64,000 nt of DNA from Streptomyces chartreusis NRRL 3882. GTDB taxonomy: Bacteria > Actinomycetota > Actinomycetes > Streptomycetales > Streptomycetaceae. The stretch is from the NCBI RefSeq assembly GCF_900236475.1, contig NZ_LT963352.1, positions 1 to 64,000 of the forward strand, written 5' to 3'. The notes beneath the pieces were generated by a model that worked only from the letters and a program-made list of their open reading frames with translations, ran no database searches and was not told where the DNA came from. Positions 51,101-60,251 of the stretch are shown piece by piece (position 1 is the stretch's first letter; each line of letters begins with the position of its first letter). Made by a program: the position numbers and the translations under genes.

Positions 51101-54100
51101 AGCAGTGAGTCGTAGAAGGTGTAGCTGGTGTTGTAGCCGGAGCCGTCGCCTTTCAAGGTCCCTGTGGACACCCAGGACATGGCTGAACTGGTGACGTTGT
51201 AGGCGTAGACGTAGTTGGGTGTTTTATTCAGTGCCTTGAGGCGGTTGGGCAGCCACACCTTGGTCAGGCGACCGAGACTGTCGTACTCGGTTTCTGTGAC
51301 CTTGTTGTTGGGGTCGGTCACCTTCCGTGGCGCGCCGGTGACGTAGTCGACGTTGGTCGTCGTCTTGTACAGCTTGGCGTCTTCGACAGTGGTCTCGGTC
51401 AGAGGGCCGGCTGCGGTCGGGGTGTAGGTGGTCTTGGAGACCTGGAGGCCGTTGGTGTTCTTGACGATGAGCGGGCGGCCGAGCGTGTCGAAGGTGGCAG
51501 TGGCCACCTTCTGCCAGGCGGGCGCATCGTCACTGCCGTAGCCCTTGGCCCGTCCGGTCCAGGTCGCGTCTCCCTTGGTGGGTGTCTGGGCGGCTGACCA
51601 GGCGGTGGCCGTCGCGTCGTCGTAGACGGTGGCGGTGTCGGCGATGACGTCACCGGGACGGCTGGAGTCGGCCGGCAGGTCGAGTGCCGAGTCGGCGGTG
51701 GAGCAGGGCTTGGCCACTGTCCGGGTGCGCGATGCCAGGGAGTTGATGCCCTTGGCGTTGTTGCGGGCGTACCAGGTGCGGGTGCACTTCTCGTCGCCGG
51801 TAACCGCGGTGTCGCCCTGGTCCTCGACGGTGGCGGCCATGCCGTAGTCGTCGAAGGTGGTCTTTACCGTGCGCACCCGGTCGTAGGGGGCGAGCTTGCT
51901 GGTGATGTTGGTGCGGGAATGGGTGGCACCGGTGCGGACGTAGTACGCCTCAATGTCCGCGTAGGACTTGTGCTGGGTTGCGGTGCGCTTTGACCAGGGA
52001 TCGTTGATCGTGCCGGCGACTTCGGTGGTGCCGTTGTAGGTGACCGTCTCGCGGGTGAATCCCGCGTACTGGTCGGAGTCGGTGATCTTGCTGGCCTTGA
52101 TGCCGGGAACTTCCGCCGTTTTGCGGGCGTCTGGATCGGGGGTCTTGCCGTCCGGCCCCAGGACGCGGTCGCCGTGCATGCCGCGCAGGTACACGGTGAC
52201 CGTTTTGCTCTGGGTTCCGGTCGAGATGCCGGCGAGGTGGGTGACCTTCTCAAAGCCGCGCCAGATGGACCAGGTGCGCTCCTTGGCTGGGGTGAGCGGG
52301 TCCTCGTTGTAGTGCCAGGCGCCACCATTGGAAGAGTACTGGTAGGTGTGCTGCACCGCCTCCGAGCCGCCGCGCGGATCGGTGGTCTGCACCGCACTGA
52401 CCGGGTACTTCTGGAACCAGTCGAGGATGGGATCCTGTTCGCCGTTGGGGGACCAGTACACCGGGTAGCAGCGCGTGGTGTTCTGGTCGACCTTGGGCAT
52501 GGTCTGGCCGGCGGTGCAGTCGGCGTCCAGGTAGGTGACGATGGTCTGCGCGCCGGTCTCGGAGGTGACGGTCTTCAGGCGTGGCTTGTGCAGGGGCAGG
52601 ATGTCGTCGGTTCCGTCGACCCGGTTGGCTCGCATCTCGTGTGTGAACTTGACGGGGTCCAGCGACAGGTCGGTGCCGCGCTTGCCGGTGTGCTTGATCT
52701 CGTCCAGCCACAGCGACTGATCGGAGGAGTCACCTGTGTCGCCCGGGTCCAGGTAGTTCTGTTTCAGGGACCAGACGTCCACAGGGTCGAAGGCCGGGGT
52801 GGTGGCCGCCGCGTTCCACGCGTAGGTGGTGACGGTGGTGAGCCGTTTGCGGGTGAAGAAGGTCGGGCCGGTGTTGCCGGTGCACTTGGCATCGTCCTTG
52901 CAGACGGCGTCGAACGGCACGTCCGGCCAGTTGTCCCGCTTGTCCTCGGTCAGCGAGTCGCAACCGGTGCCGGATGCGAGGCAGCGCTCCGCGTAGTCGA
53001 GGACCACCTTGTTCGAGGCGTCGGGAGAGCCGGAGAACAGGGCGCTGGCGCGCTGGCCGTAGCGGATCTCCTTGAGGTAGCCGCCGCGGACGTAGTCGGT
53101 GCCGGTGGTGTCGTCGCCGAGCTTGTCGTAGTTGTTGTGCTCGGCCGTGTACCAGTAGGACATGGCATTGTCGTGGGTGTCTTCGACGTAGTCGAGGTTC
53201 CACCGCCAGGCCTGAGTCTTGGAACGGCCGGAGAACGAGGTTCCGTCGGCGTAGCCGGGCTCGCCTTCGTCGTCGCCGAACACGGGTACGGTCCACACCG
53301 ACCGGGTGCGGTCGTCGGTTCCGGCGCCCTCCAGCTTGTTCAGGCCGAAGACGTACTTGGTGCCGTCGCCTGTGATGACCGTCCAGTACTCGCCGTTGTC
53401 GTCACCGTTGTCGGCGTCGGTGGAGCGGGTGACGGTGGAGGCGTCGTCGTTCTTCAGCCGCCATTTGCCGGTGGTGTCGTCCTTGACCAGCTCGGTGGCC
53501 TGGCCGTTGAGGACGAGAGAGGCGTTGTCGTACTTCCAGCACAGGTCGAACTTGTCGTCATGGCCGTCGTCGTCACAGGAGCCGTACTTGCGCTCGATGT
53601 AGGACGAGGTCAGGTCGAAGCCCTCGCCGATCTGGCTGCCCTGGTTGTTGGTGCTCGCGGTGCGCCCGTCGACGGCACCTGAGTCGTACGAGAGGGACAG
53701 CGTGGGCTGGGGCCCGGCTGCGGCCGGCGGCACCCGCAGAGGGTAGGACCAGGTGAACGTGCCCGAAGAACCGCCTGCTTCCCAGGTCGAGGAGGCCGAC
53801 AGCGGGGTTGCCTTGTAGTCACCGGCCCCGGACTGCGTCCCAGCGGCCAGTGCCAGCATCATGGGCGTGCCGGAGGATGGCAGGTTGATGGGCGCCGATA
53901 CCTGCTTCTTCGAGCGATCGTTGGTTGAATCGAGTGGGAGGCGTTTGCGGCATTTCGCTGTGGTCGGATCCGTCAGCGAGCAGCCGGGCAGGCGCGTGAG
54001 CTGCAGGCGACCGGCCCAGTCGCCTCCGTAGGCGGAGGCAAAGGCCGAGTAGTCCAGGCCCAGCCGCCTCTTGCCGCCGTTCTTGGGGCCCGTGAGTTTC

Positions 54101-54582
54101 AGGGCGACGCCTTTGATGCCGAGCTTCGCCGCCGCCTTCTGATCGAGGACTTCAACCGTGATGGGCTCAGCTGCCTGGCTCTTGGCCGGGGCAGTCAGGG
54201 TGATAGGCAGGGTCCCAGGGTTGGCTTTGGCGGTGCCCTTGGCCGGCAGGCTCACGTGCGCTTTGCCTGCCTTGGGCCAGGTGGTCTGCTGCGAGCGGTC
54301 ACGGCGTGCGCGGGCAATTGCCGCCTGGTCCGCTTCCGCGGACTTCTTCACCGTGGCGGCGGCCTTCTTGTTCACCTTCGCGGTGAACGGGCTGACCTTG
54401 GCCGAGCGGGCCTCCTTCAGACGGGGAGCGCCCAGGGGGTCGGAGTCAGCGGCGAAGGCTACGGGGGTGAGCAGGCCGGGGAGCATGGCCAGTCCAGTGG
54501 CTGCGGCCAGGCGGCGGGACCAGCGTCTGGTGATCTCGCTCCTGCGGCCCGGGCCGGAGCCGGGTATGCCGAGGGGGTTCAT
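48169..54582 (-). CDS. Secreted RHS-repeat polymorphic toxin with ParB-like C-terminal domain
   Basis: A 2137-aa protein. Signal peptide (LAAATGLAMLPGLLTPVAFA), SpvB/RHS-type N-terminal shell (FTWSYPLRVPPAAAGPQPTL, SLSYDSGAVDGRT), many RHS/YD repeats (YDSLGRLTKVWLPN, YDDLGRKTGMWQ, YDGYRRLTEAWTP), and the RHS core near 1830-1885 (ARQYDPSIGQFISVDPI, NGYAYANNTPVTFSDPTG). After a variable linker the last 100 residues form the tip: DIAPIRVFERDGNIYSLDNR then RLYAFKEAGVPVQFVKA, a ParB/sulfiredoxin-like fold with its DNRR motif, known among predicted nuclease toxins. AGGAAG precedes ATG 54582. It is 160 bases after the LamG gene and two bases before the immunity gene. Confidence 0.9.
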   Translation of the reverse strand: MNPLGIPGSGPGRRSEITRRWSRRLAAATGLAMLPGLLTPVAFAADSDPLGAPRLKEARSAKVSPFTAKVNKKAAATVKKSAEADQAAIARARRDRSQQTTWPKAGKAHVSLPAKGTAKANPGTLPITLTAPAKSQAAEPITVEVLDQKAAAKLGIKGVALKLTGPKNGGKRRLGLDYSAFASAYGGDWAGRLQLTRLPGCSLTDPTTAKCRKRLPLDSTNDRSKKQVSAPINLPSSGTPMMLALAAGTQSGAGDYKATPLSASSTWEAGGSSGTFTWSYPLRVPPAAAGPQPTLSLSYDSGAVDGRTASTNNQGSQIGEGFDLTSSYIERKYGSCDDDGHDDKFDLCWKYDNASLVLNGQATELVKDDTTGKWRLKNDDASTVTRSTDADNGDDNGEYWTVITGDGTKYVFGLNKLEGAGTDDRTRSVWTVPVFGDDEGEPGYADGTSFSGRSKTQAWRWNLDYVEDTHDNAMSYWYTAEHNNYDKLGDDTTGTDYVRGGYLKEIRYGQRASALFSGSPDASNKVVLDYAERCLASGTGCDSLTEDKRDNWPDVPFDAVCKDDAKCTGNTGPTFFTRKRLTTVTTYAWNAAATTPAFDPVDVWSLKQNYLDPGDTGDSSDQSLWLDEIKHTGKRGTDLSLDPVKFTHEMRANRVDGTDDILPLHKPRLKTVTSETGAQTIVTYLDADCTAGQTMPKVDQNTTRCYPVYWSPNGEQDPILDWFQKYPVSAVQTTDPRGGSEAVQHTYQYSSNGGAWHYNEDPLTPAKERTWSIWRGFEKVTHLAGISTGTQSKTVTVYLRGMHGDRVLGPDGKTPDPDARKTAEVPGIKASKITDSDQYAGFTRETVTYNGTTEVAGTINDPWSKRTATQHKSYADIEAYYVRTGATHSRTNITSKLAPYDRVRTVKTTFDDYGMAATVEDQGDTAVTGDEKCTRTWYARNNAKGINSLASRTRTVAKPCSTADSALDLPADSSRPGDVIADTATVYDDATATAWSAAQTPTKGDATWTGRAKGYGSDDAPAWQKVATATFDTLGRPLIVKNTNGLQVSKTTYTPTAAGPLTETTVEDAKLYKTTTNVDYVTGAPRKVTDPNNKVTETEYDSLGRLTKVWLPNRLKALNKTPNYVYAYNVTSSAMSWVSTGTLKGDGSGYNTSYTFYDSLLRTRQTQSPTPQGGRLVSLNLYDTRGLAASQQSDIWDSTSAPTSTPVQTSAGQAPIQTDTTYDGAGRPIKAVTKTHGTTRWTTTTSYTGDTVSTSAPNGGQATAEVTNALGQTTERREYGGPQPTGTDFTKTTLSYTPAGQQETITGPDQAKWSYTYDLFGRQVTATDPAKGKSTTEYNTLDQAVSTTPNADTNKKLLYEYDDLGRKTGMWQVAKTDTNKLAAWTFDTLAKGQQDTAVRYDGGLTGKAYTQKVTAYDNLYQVTGSQLLLPDTEPLVTAGVPKSLSFSTGFNLDGTTSQYAAPAIGGLPSETVSYKYDSTGHQITSSGTTGYLQSATFSPQGDLRQLALGMDPATSSKKAYLNWDHEPGTRRLTRSYVTDDVHGYMPQELKFTQDDAGNVTSIFDGTTQGGTAKADYQCFAYDGYRRLTEAWTPKVADCTASGRVMANIDGSAPYWTSYTYNPAGQRKTETKHTSSGDQTTTYTYDDTTKDTKPHTLDKTTGARTGSYSYDSSGNTTSRPGPTAQQTLAWNNEGELTKLTESTKETTYLHDAAGELLLRRAKGDGDTVLYLPGGNEIRLTVKGTTKTLSGTRYYTANGQTIAVRTAASGTSGTKLNFLAADHHGTSSIALEASTYAITKRFSTPFGDVRGPKATTWPDDKAFLGKPSDASTGLTHVGARQYDPSIGQFISVDPILAVDQHQSLNGYAYANNTPVTFSDPTGLCIDPGNGHCMPDDGGKLGHQKPDKRYGPPPYDGPYDGTRESVGLGGGTASTDSSGSINSGPRYSCTGMSPTGMCKVVTGPGDKKENKGNNNPYGSFDLYGPQPELGIGELLRRLIEGPVCNPGYPCEDAKYNTVPVGPGGAGRPKPGPPRGLPVAGKMNPEKIRYTQDSIKGSYKDGRSLDETVAQLRSGEKRAEDIAPIRVFERDGNIYSLDNRRLYAFKEAGVPVQFVKATPRQVEQEAWKFTTKNDGTSIRVR

Positions 54583-54742
54583 GTCGTGTCTTCCTGTACG
54601 GCGCCGGGGCGGCGCGCCGGACGCGGGCCGTCGAGACGGAGAAAAAAGAGGAGGGGGAAAGGGGGCCCGATCTGCCGACGCTGGGTGGCCGGGCACGCTC
54701 GCGCGGCCGTCCAGCACCGACAGATCTGGCTCAGGGCATGTC

Positions 54743-57700
54743 TCAGGTGGTGTTGGGCGTGTCCAGCACCTGGGAGCGAACCTGGTCGGCGGTCATGGCT
54801 CCGGTCCAGAGCCTGAGGTCCTGCAGGCCGCCGGGCAGATAGTTGCCAGTCTTACCTGAGGCGGTTCCGCGGCCTACGCTCAGCTCACCACTGCCCTGCT
54901 GCGGCGTGGAGAAGCCGGGCGTCTCCTCCGATGGCTGGTCGAATTCGCCTACGTAGAGGTGGAGTTGTCCGTAGCGGGATTCCGTTGTGCCGTCGGTGGG
55001 ACTGGTCCACTCCCAGGCCTCTTGTGCGTCAAAGGTGCCCGTGATCTGGACCCACGTGTCGGTGGCGGCTACGTCCGCTGCCCGCACCTGCGCGCTCTGG
55101 GTGACCTTGCCGTCCGGCCCCACTGCGGTGCGGGTGAACTTCCACTGGTAGATGCCGTCGCCGGGCTTCATTACCCACAGCGCCCACGAGGACTCTCCGC
55201 TCAGGCGCTGGGCGGCTACCTGTGCCTGGTATCCGACCGGCTTGGCGTTGAGGGCCGCTGAATCGAGGCGGACGCTCGCCGACACCGTGAAGGAGCCGGT
55301 CTCGTCGACCACGGGTCCGGTGGCTGCGGCGTACCCGGCGGTGCCGTTCAGGAACAGCGCGTTGTCCTCCTCGTTCAGCGTGGCGCCGGATCCGGACAGT
55401 GTCATCGACGACAGCGGATAGGCCGTGGTCTCCGCGACCTGGGTGCCCTTGGCGGTGGTGGCGTCCCAGTGCGCGACCAGTTCGTTGGCCGGCACTCCGC
55501 CCTGCAGCACCCTGGCTTCGTTGGCGACCTCAGCTGGCTGCAGGGCGCGCTGCCAGACAACGGCTTCGTCGAGCAGCCCGAAGTGGTGGTCGACGTACTT
55601 GCCAGCCGCCTTGGAGCGGCCGAACTGCAGTCCCCCGCTTGCAGTCCACGGGGTGTACGTGGGGGCGGCCTTGGACAGGACGACCGGCTGGCCTTGGGGC
55701 TGGCCGTTGATGAACAGCTGGATGGTGTCGTTGGCCGGATCGGTGTCCGGGAGGTTGTCATCACCCTCGGTCTTGAAGACGCCCGCCACATGCGTCCACA
55801 CGTTGAGCGGCGGGTTTTCCTGGTCGGACAGCGAGCGGATGTACACCGGGCTCGCCGAGTCCTTGTCTGCGCGGTTGAAGACCCACTTCTTGTACGCGGC
55901 GGAGTAGTAAAGCGTGAAGGAGCTGCCGTTCGTTCCCGGCGCGGACAGCACGGCCCGGTTGGCGGAGGCGTTGGACAGCTGCACCCAGGCGGAGACGGCG
56001 AAGGAGTCTCGGGTGTTGACCGCAGGGGCGGACGTGGCTGCGTAGCCGGTCTGCTGAGCCGGGTCGCTGGTGTCGTCGTTCAGACGCAGCGCGTAGTCCG
56101 CCTCGCCGCGTCGCGCCCTGGTCGACCAGCCGGTCCCTTCCTCGCCGACCAGCGTTGCGTCATGCCGAGTACCGACGGTGGCGGTGTCCTTGGCGGTCGT
56201 GGTGCCCGAACCGGGAACTCCGTCGAAATGCCAGCGACCCACCGCTTCCTGAGCCGTGGCTACCTTGAAGGTGAACTCCTGATAGGCGCCCCACCGGTTG
56301 TAGACGTCCTTCGCGCGTACCGATAGCACCTGGGTGCCTGACAGCGGCGGGGTCACGTTCGGGACGGTGACCTTGAGGGTGCCGGCGACCGGTTTGGCAG
56401 GTGTGGACAGCAGCTTCCACTCATAGCCAGTGATATCGGTTTTGCCGCTGGTGTTGATGTCGGCGGTGTTCGGCTGGAAAGTGAAGGAGCCGGGCACGCC
56501 CGGGCCCCCCTTTCCTTCGCAGACGTTCGCTGCGCATGCGGTATACGGGGAGCCGGCAGTGATGCGGGGCGGCTTCGGCGCCGTCGAGTCGATCTTGAAG
56601 TAGCACCAGGAGCTGTAACCGGAGAACAGGTCGCCGGACTTTCCGCTGTAGGACCAGTGGGACTGGGTGCGGGCCTTGTAGCGGTACAGGCCGCCGTCGG
56701 CCCGGTTGCTCATGCGGAGCTTTTCCAGCGTGCCGTCCGGGTGCCAGCCGGTATCGGGCGCATGGCCGGTCCACACCTGGTGCCAGGCCGCGTCGTCGCC
56801 GCGTTCCACAACGTACTCGGCCTGCAGGGATCCTTCCTGGTCGCCCTTGTTGGACTCGACCTTCGTCTGGACGCGGGCCTGCACGATGGGGTCCTTGCGG
56901 GTGACGATCAACGGGTCGCTCGAGGACTTCTTGCAGTACGCGGTGGTGCCTTCACCAGGGATGAGGCCGACGTCGGTGGGCGTGCCCGGCTTGTAGGCGA
57001 AGATGACCTGCAGTTCGGCGTTGTCGTCGAACCGCTTCCAGGCGCGTGGCTCGCCTTCGTCCTTGGCCCGCAGCATCAGTGTCAGGCGGCTGATCTTGCC
57101 GTCCGCGAAGGAGCGGACGGTGTTCTTGAGGTTCTCGTCCGCCTCGTCGGGATTGTCGTTGAACTCGATCCAGGCGTCGGGCTGGTCGGGCGTGCACAGG
57201 TCACCGCGCCCGGCGGAGACATACCGGTCGCCCATCTGGTCCAGTTGCTTGGGGCCCGGCCACCGGGTGCCTTCGGAGATGTTGTCGGTGCGCTCGAGGT
57301 CCACCCAGTAGGGATTGCAGTTGTACGACCAGGTCTCGCGGGCCCGGAAGGTGGCGTCCAGTACGTACTTGCCGGCGAGTTTCGTCGGGGCGAACTCGAA
57401 GTACATGCGGTCGACGTAGCCGGTTCCGCACGAATAGCCGTCGGCAGTCCCGCACTTGCCGACGCCTTTGCCGCCGTCGAACATCCAGAACTTGTCGCCG
57501 TCGGAGGAGATTTTCGTGCGCTCCTGGGCACCCAGGCCGACGGAGGGGTCGATGTACACCGGGTAGACGGTGTCCTTGCCACGAAGCAGGTCCAGGTCGG
57601 GGTGCACGGCCACGGTGTCGTTGTCCACCTTGACCGGCAGTACCGCGCTGGCATCTCCTTCGCCCGGTTGTGAAGGATCGTCTTCCCCGGGCTCGTTCAC

Positions 57701-58522
57701 GACCGCCTCAGCCTTGGCTGCCAGGAGTTGGGGCTGCGGACCGGACTGGGTGTCATCACCGGCCGAGTCCCACATCTGCCCGGCCGGCCCTCTAAAGAGG
57801 GCATTGCCGTCCTCATCGACGGCCCGCAGACCGCCACCGGCACCAGGAACCACGGTCAGCCCGTCGCCGGATGCGGTGAGCTTGACCTGCTCTAGCTCGG
57901 GATTGGCGGCGGCGGCAGGCGTCGTCACGACGAGTACCTCGCGGTACCCCTCGGCAGTCGCCGTCAGTTGCAGATCCACCCCGTCCAACACATCGGCATA
58001 GGTGGCTGTTGCACCCTTCAAGGTCGGCTCGGGCAACGGGTCGCCCCAGCCGAGGGTGACGGACCGGCCGTCTTTGCCCATGCGGAGCATGTCGGAGCCG
58101 GAACCACCGCCGGAGAAGGACAGGTCGACCGCGGTTCCCTTGGGGACGATCCGCCCATCAGGCCGACGCTCCAGCGTGGGATCAACGGGCCGCCAACTGC
58201 CGTCCTCCCGCTTGACGCGCTGAGGCGTGGAGGACTGAGTGAGCAGGAAGGTGCCGTCCGGGTTGGCGTGCGTGGTGGAGTACTCGGTGCGGTCAGCTAT
58301 CACCTCCACGGGCTCGCCGGAAGCCTTCGCCTGCTCCAGTGCGGTCGACTCGTCCACAACAGTGGCCGCTGCAGGCGTGGTTGCCGCTGCCGCCGCCGCA
58401 GCCGGCAGCATCGGCAGTGCGGACAGCACCAACGATGCGGCCACACCCCCCAGCAGCATCCCGCGCGTTCTTCGCGCACGCAGAACGAACACAGCCCCCA
58501 CCCCCCGCTTCACGGAGCCCAC
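54743..58522 (-). CDS. Large secreted protein with two LamG-like domains
   Basis: A 1259-aa exported protein. Signal peptide (MLLGGVAASLVLSALPMLPA), an Ala-rich segment, a DNRLRE-like/beta-rich region (YVDRMYFEFAPTKLAGKYVL, FRARETWSYNCNPYWVDLER), and two concanavalin-like LamG jellyrolls at about 757-960 (DSFAVSAWVQLSNASANRAV, YVDHHFGLLDEAVVWQRALQ) and 1014-1240 (GSFTVSASVRLDSAALN, LQDLRLWTGAMTADQVRSQV). LamG domains bind carbohydrate or surface ligands. This protein-then-RHS gene order is common in Streptomyces and suggests a delivery or adhesion partner. The start is uncertain near the N-terminus; a promoter-like sequence lies upstream. Confidence 0.85.
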   Translation of the reverse strand: MGSVKRGVGAVFVLRARRTRGMLLGGVAASLVLSALPMLPAAAAAAATTPAAATVVDESTALEQAKASGEPVEVIADRTEYSTTHANPDGTFLLTQSSTPQRVKREDGSWRPVDPTLERRPDGRIVPKGTAVDLSFSGGGSGSDMLRMGKDGRSVTLGWGDPLPEPTLKGATATYADVLDGVDLQLTATAEGYREVLVVTTPAAAANPELEQVKLTASGDGLTVVPGAGGGLRAVDEDGNALFRGPAGQMWDSAGDDTQSGPQPQLLAAKAEAVVNEPGEDDPSQPGEGDASAVLPVKVDNDTVAVHPDLDLLRGKDTVYPVYIDPSVGLGAQERTKISSDGDKFWMFDGGKGVGKCGTADGYSCGTGYVDRMYFEFAPTKLAGKYVLDATFRARETWSYNCNPYWVDLERTDNISEGTRWPGPKQLDQMGDRYVSAGRGDLCTPDQPDAWIEFNDNPDEADENLKNTVRSFADGKISRLTLMLRAKDEGEPRAWKRFDDNAELQVIFAYKPGTPTDVGLIPGEGTTAYCKKSSSDPLIVTRKDPIVQARVQTKVESNKGDQEGSLQAEYVVERGDDAAWHQVWTGHAPDTGWHPDGTLEKLRMSNRADGGLYRYKARTQSHWSYSGKSGDLFSGYSSWCYFKIDSTAPKPPRITAGSPYTACAANVCEGKGGPGVPGSFTFQPNTADINTSGKTDITGYEWKLLSTPAKPVAGTLKVTVPNVTPPLSGTQVLSVRAKDVYNRWGAYQEFTFKVATAQEAVGRWHFDGVPGSGTTTAKDTATVGTRHDATLVGEEGTGWSTRARRGEADYALRLNDDTSDPAQQTGYAATSAPAVNTRDSFAVSAWVQLSNASANRAVLSAPGTNGSSFTLYYSAAYKKWVFNRADKDSASPVYIRSLSDQENPPLNVWTHVAGVFKTEGDDNLPDTDPANDTIQLFINGQPQGQPVVLSKAAPTYTPWTASGGLQFGRSKAAGKYVDHHFGLLDEAVVWQRALQPAEVANEARVLQGGVPANELVAHWDATTAKGTQVAETTAYPLSSMTLSGSGATLNEEDNALFLNGTAGYAAATGPVVDETGSFTVSASVRLDSAALNAKPVGYQAQVAAQRLSGESSWALWVMKPGDGIYQWKFTRTAVGPDGKVTQSAQVRAADVAATDTWVQITGTFDAQEAWEWTSPTDGTTESRYGQLHLYVGEFDQPSEETPGFSTPQQGSGELSVGRGTASGKTGNYLPGGLQDLRLWTGAMTADQVRSQVLDTPNTT

Positions 58523-58553
58523 CCTCCGTCACAAAATTCACACAGGAAGCACA

Positions 58554-58583
58554 GAGTTAATGCAGAGTTACCGACCGAGTCAA
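58554..58583 (-). promoter_or_regulatory. Promoter of the LamG-RHS toxin operon
   Basis: On the minus strand TTGACT (58583-58578) is followed 18 bases later by TAACTC (58559-58554), reasonable -35 and -10 boxes about 30 bases before the GTG. An 8-bp direct repeat, TAACTCTG, occurs at 58570-58563 and 58559-58552, spaced one helical turn and overlapping the -10 box, so a regulator may bind there. Confidence 0.4.
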
Positions 58584-59180
58584 TCAAGCGCGATCCGCAT
58601 CACGCACACTTGTCCGAATCTAGCCTGAGCTGCCTCAATACACCTCCCCCGCCCCCATAGAACCTGAGGAACAGGCGCGGCACTCGGGAGCGGTCGAAGA
58701 CGCGCATGCCGATGATCTTGCAGCTGCTCGCCGCGCGGCTGTCGCGCCAGGGTGTACCGACCAGAGGCCAGTTCAGCAAGCTCTGAACGCTCGTCAGGCA
58801 CATACAGGAGGGCGAGCTCTGAGAATGCCATCGCTCTGCAGACCTGACTCCACCGTTGAGGTGCGAGTGAACGGAGGACAAGCCCCGACGCGGCGCGACA
58901 TACAGGCGTCGACTCACAGTGGTTGCGAATTTGCGCAAAACATTGGTGATCCTCGACCTCGGCGGCCTGTCATGGATCGACACCCACCCCGCCCCACCTC
59001 CGGCCGCCTGAGCAGTGCGCGACCGAAGGCCCACGGAGAGCTTGGCGGTGATGGCCGCGCAGCTTCACAGGTTTCCGGCTACCTCTTCCGGCAGTCCCAC
59101 AGTCCAGGCAACTGGAGGGTCGTGGAGGAGTCGCTCCTCGGGGGCGTCTGCAAACAACGTCCAAAGATCGGGGGTCTGTT
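58584..59180. other. Gene-free stretch
   Basis: About 600 bases upstream of the toxin operon promoter. Open frames are Arg/Ser-rich and lack ribosome sites. Nothing else was seen. Confidence 0.45.
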
Positions 59181-59840
59181 TCAGGTGAAGGGTGACGTAG
59201 CAGTGCCCGGGTCACTCCGGCTGATGATCGGGGCCGCCGAAGTCTGGGCTGGTGTAGTCCGGACTGGTGAAACTCGGGCGCGGGGCGGGGCTCCGCCATC
59301 GGGACGCGAAAAACCGGGGCGGTCGTAGCCGAGGTGCGGCACACGACTGGTCGACGCTGGCGGTGCGGAGAATGGGGCTGCGGCACTGTGGGGGTCGGCC
59401 AGTGCCTCCCGCAGGAAGGGCAGGATGCCGCGCTCCAGCAGGGCCTCGCGCCACGCTTCTTTGGCCCGCGCCACCTTTTCGCCCATCTCGCCGTACGGCT
59501 CGTCATCAAGAGAAGGCGGCCGGCGACGGGCGATGGCCAACAGGACGACGAGTGTGCCCGCAGCCACGGCCCCCGACACCCATCCAGCAGTGATCATGGA
59601 CCGGGCGACCTCCGGCTGTGCACTGAACAACGTGAGGACGAGGCCAGCAAGGAGGAAGATCGCAGTGACGGCTCCGGACAGGACGGCGACAGGCACGGCG
59701 AAGAAGGACAACGCGCCGGATCCGCCAGCCTCGGTCGAGGCCCGGTCCGTTCTGCGAGACTCCACCGTGCCGTCGGCTGGTCCCTCTGGGCGTACGTGCA
59801 GACCGAGCACCGCTGCCAGGAGGCGACGACCGTAGGACAT
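59181..59840 (-). CDS. Two-span membrane protein with Pro/Ser-rich tail
   Basis: A 219-aa protein: basic start (MSYGRRLLAAVLGLHVRPEG), two spans (LSFFAVPVAVLSGAVTAIFL then LAGLVLTLF; AGWVSGAVAAGTLVVLLAIA), a cytosolic helix (GEMGEKVARAKEAWREALLE) and an unstructured Pro/Ser/Thr-rich C-terminus with repeated SP-x-x-T. The ATG at 59840 is chosen over the open-frame start at 59894, which adds only a Pro/Trp-rich extension. The family is not recognised. It stands alone between gene-poor stretches. Confidence 0.65.
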   Translation of the reverse strand: MSYGRRLLAAVLGLHVRPEGPADGTVESRRTDRASTEAGGSGALSFFAVPVAVLSGAVTAIFLLAGLVLTLFSAQPEVARSMITAGWVSGAVAAGTLVVLLAIARRRPPSLDDEPYGEMGEKVARAKEAWREALLERGILPFLREALADPHSAAAPFSAPPASTSRVPHLGYDRPGFSRPDGGAPPRARVSPVRTTPAQTSAAPIISRSDPGTATSPFT

Positions 59841-60251
59841 CCTGGCCCACCGCTGGACTGGACACCCCCACTGATTCGGCGGCGGCCCCGGCATGGCCGG
59901 GCCGCCGGATCAGCGGGACCGCTCCCAGCACCGGACCAGCCACCCCTGAGTGATGGCGCTGACGCCTGGCTGGGAACTCTTGGACACGGGTTCAGCGTAT
60001 GGCTGCGTCGCGCAGCCGCCCCGCCCGCCCTTGGCCGCTCGAGTTACCCGAAAGCACGAGGCGGAGCGCCCCGCTTCTTGAGGCCCGATTGCCGCAGGCC
60101 GACCACGGGCAGCAGGGATATCCCGGGTGCTTCGTTAGCCAGGGAGGGGAGCCAAGAGGCGTGAGCCATTGGCGGTTCGAACGCAAGGCGGCATTGCCTG
60201 GACGTACTCGGATTCGCACCCGACGGGGATGCCTGTCGCGCTTGCCGTGGG

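Noticed and set aside
52174..53682. A 502-codon plus-strand frame inside the RHS gene
   Set aside because: It is the complement of RHS repeats, Val/Gly-rich, with no recognisable fold.
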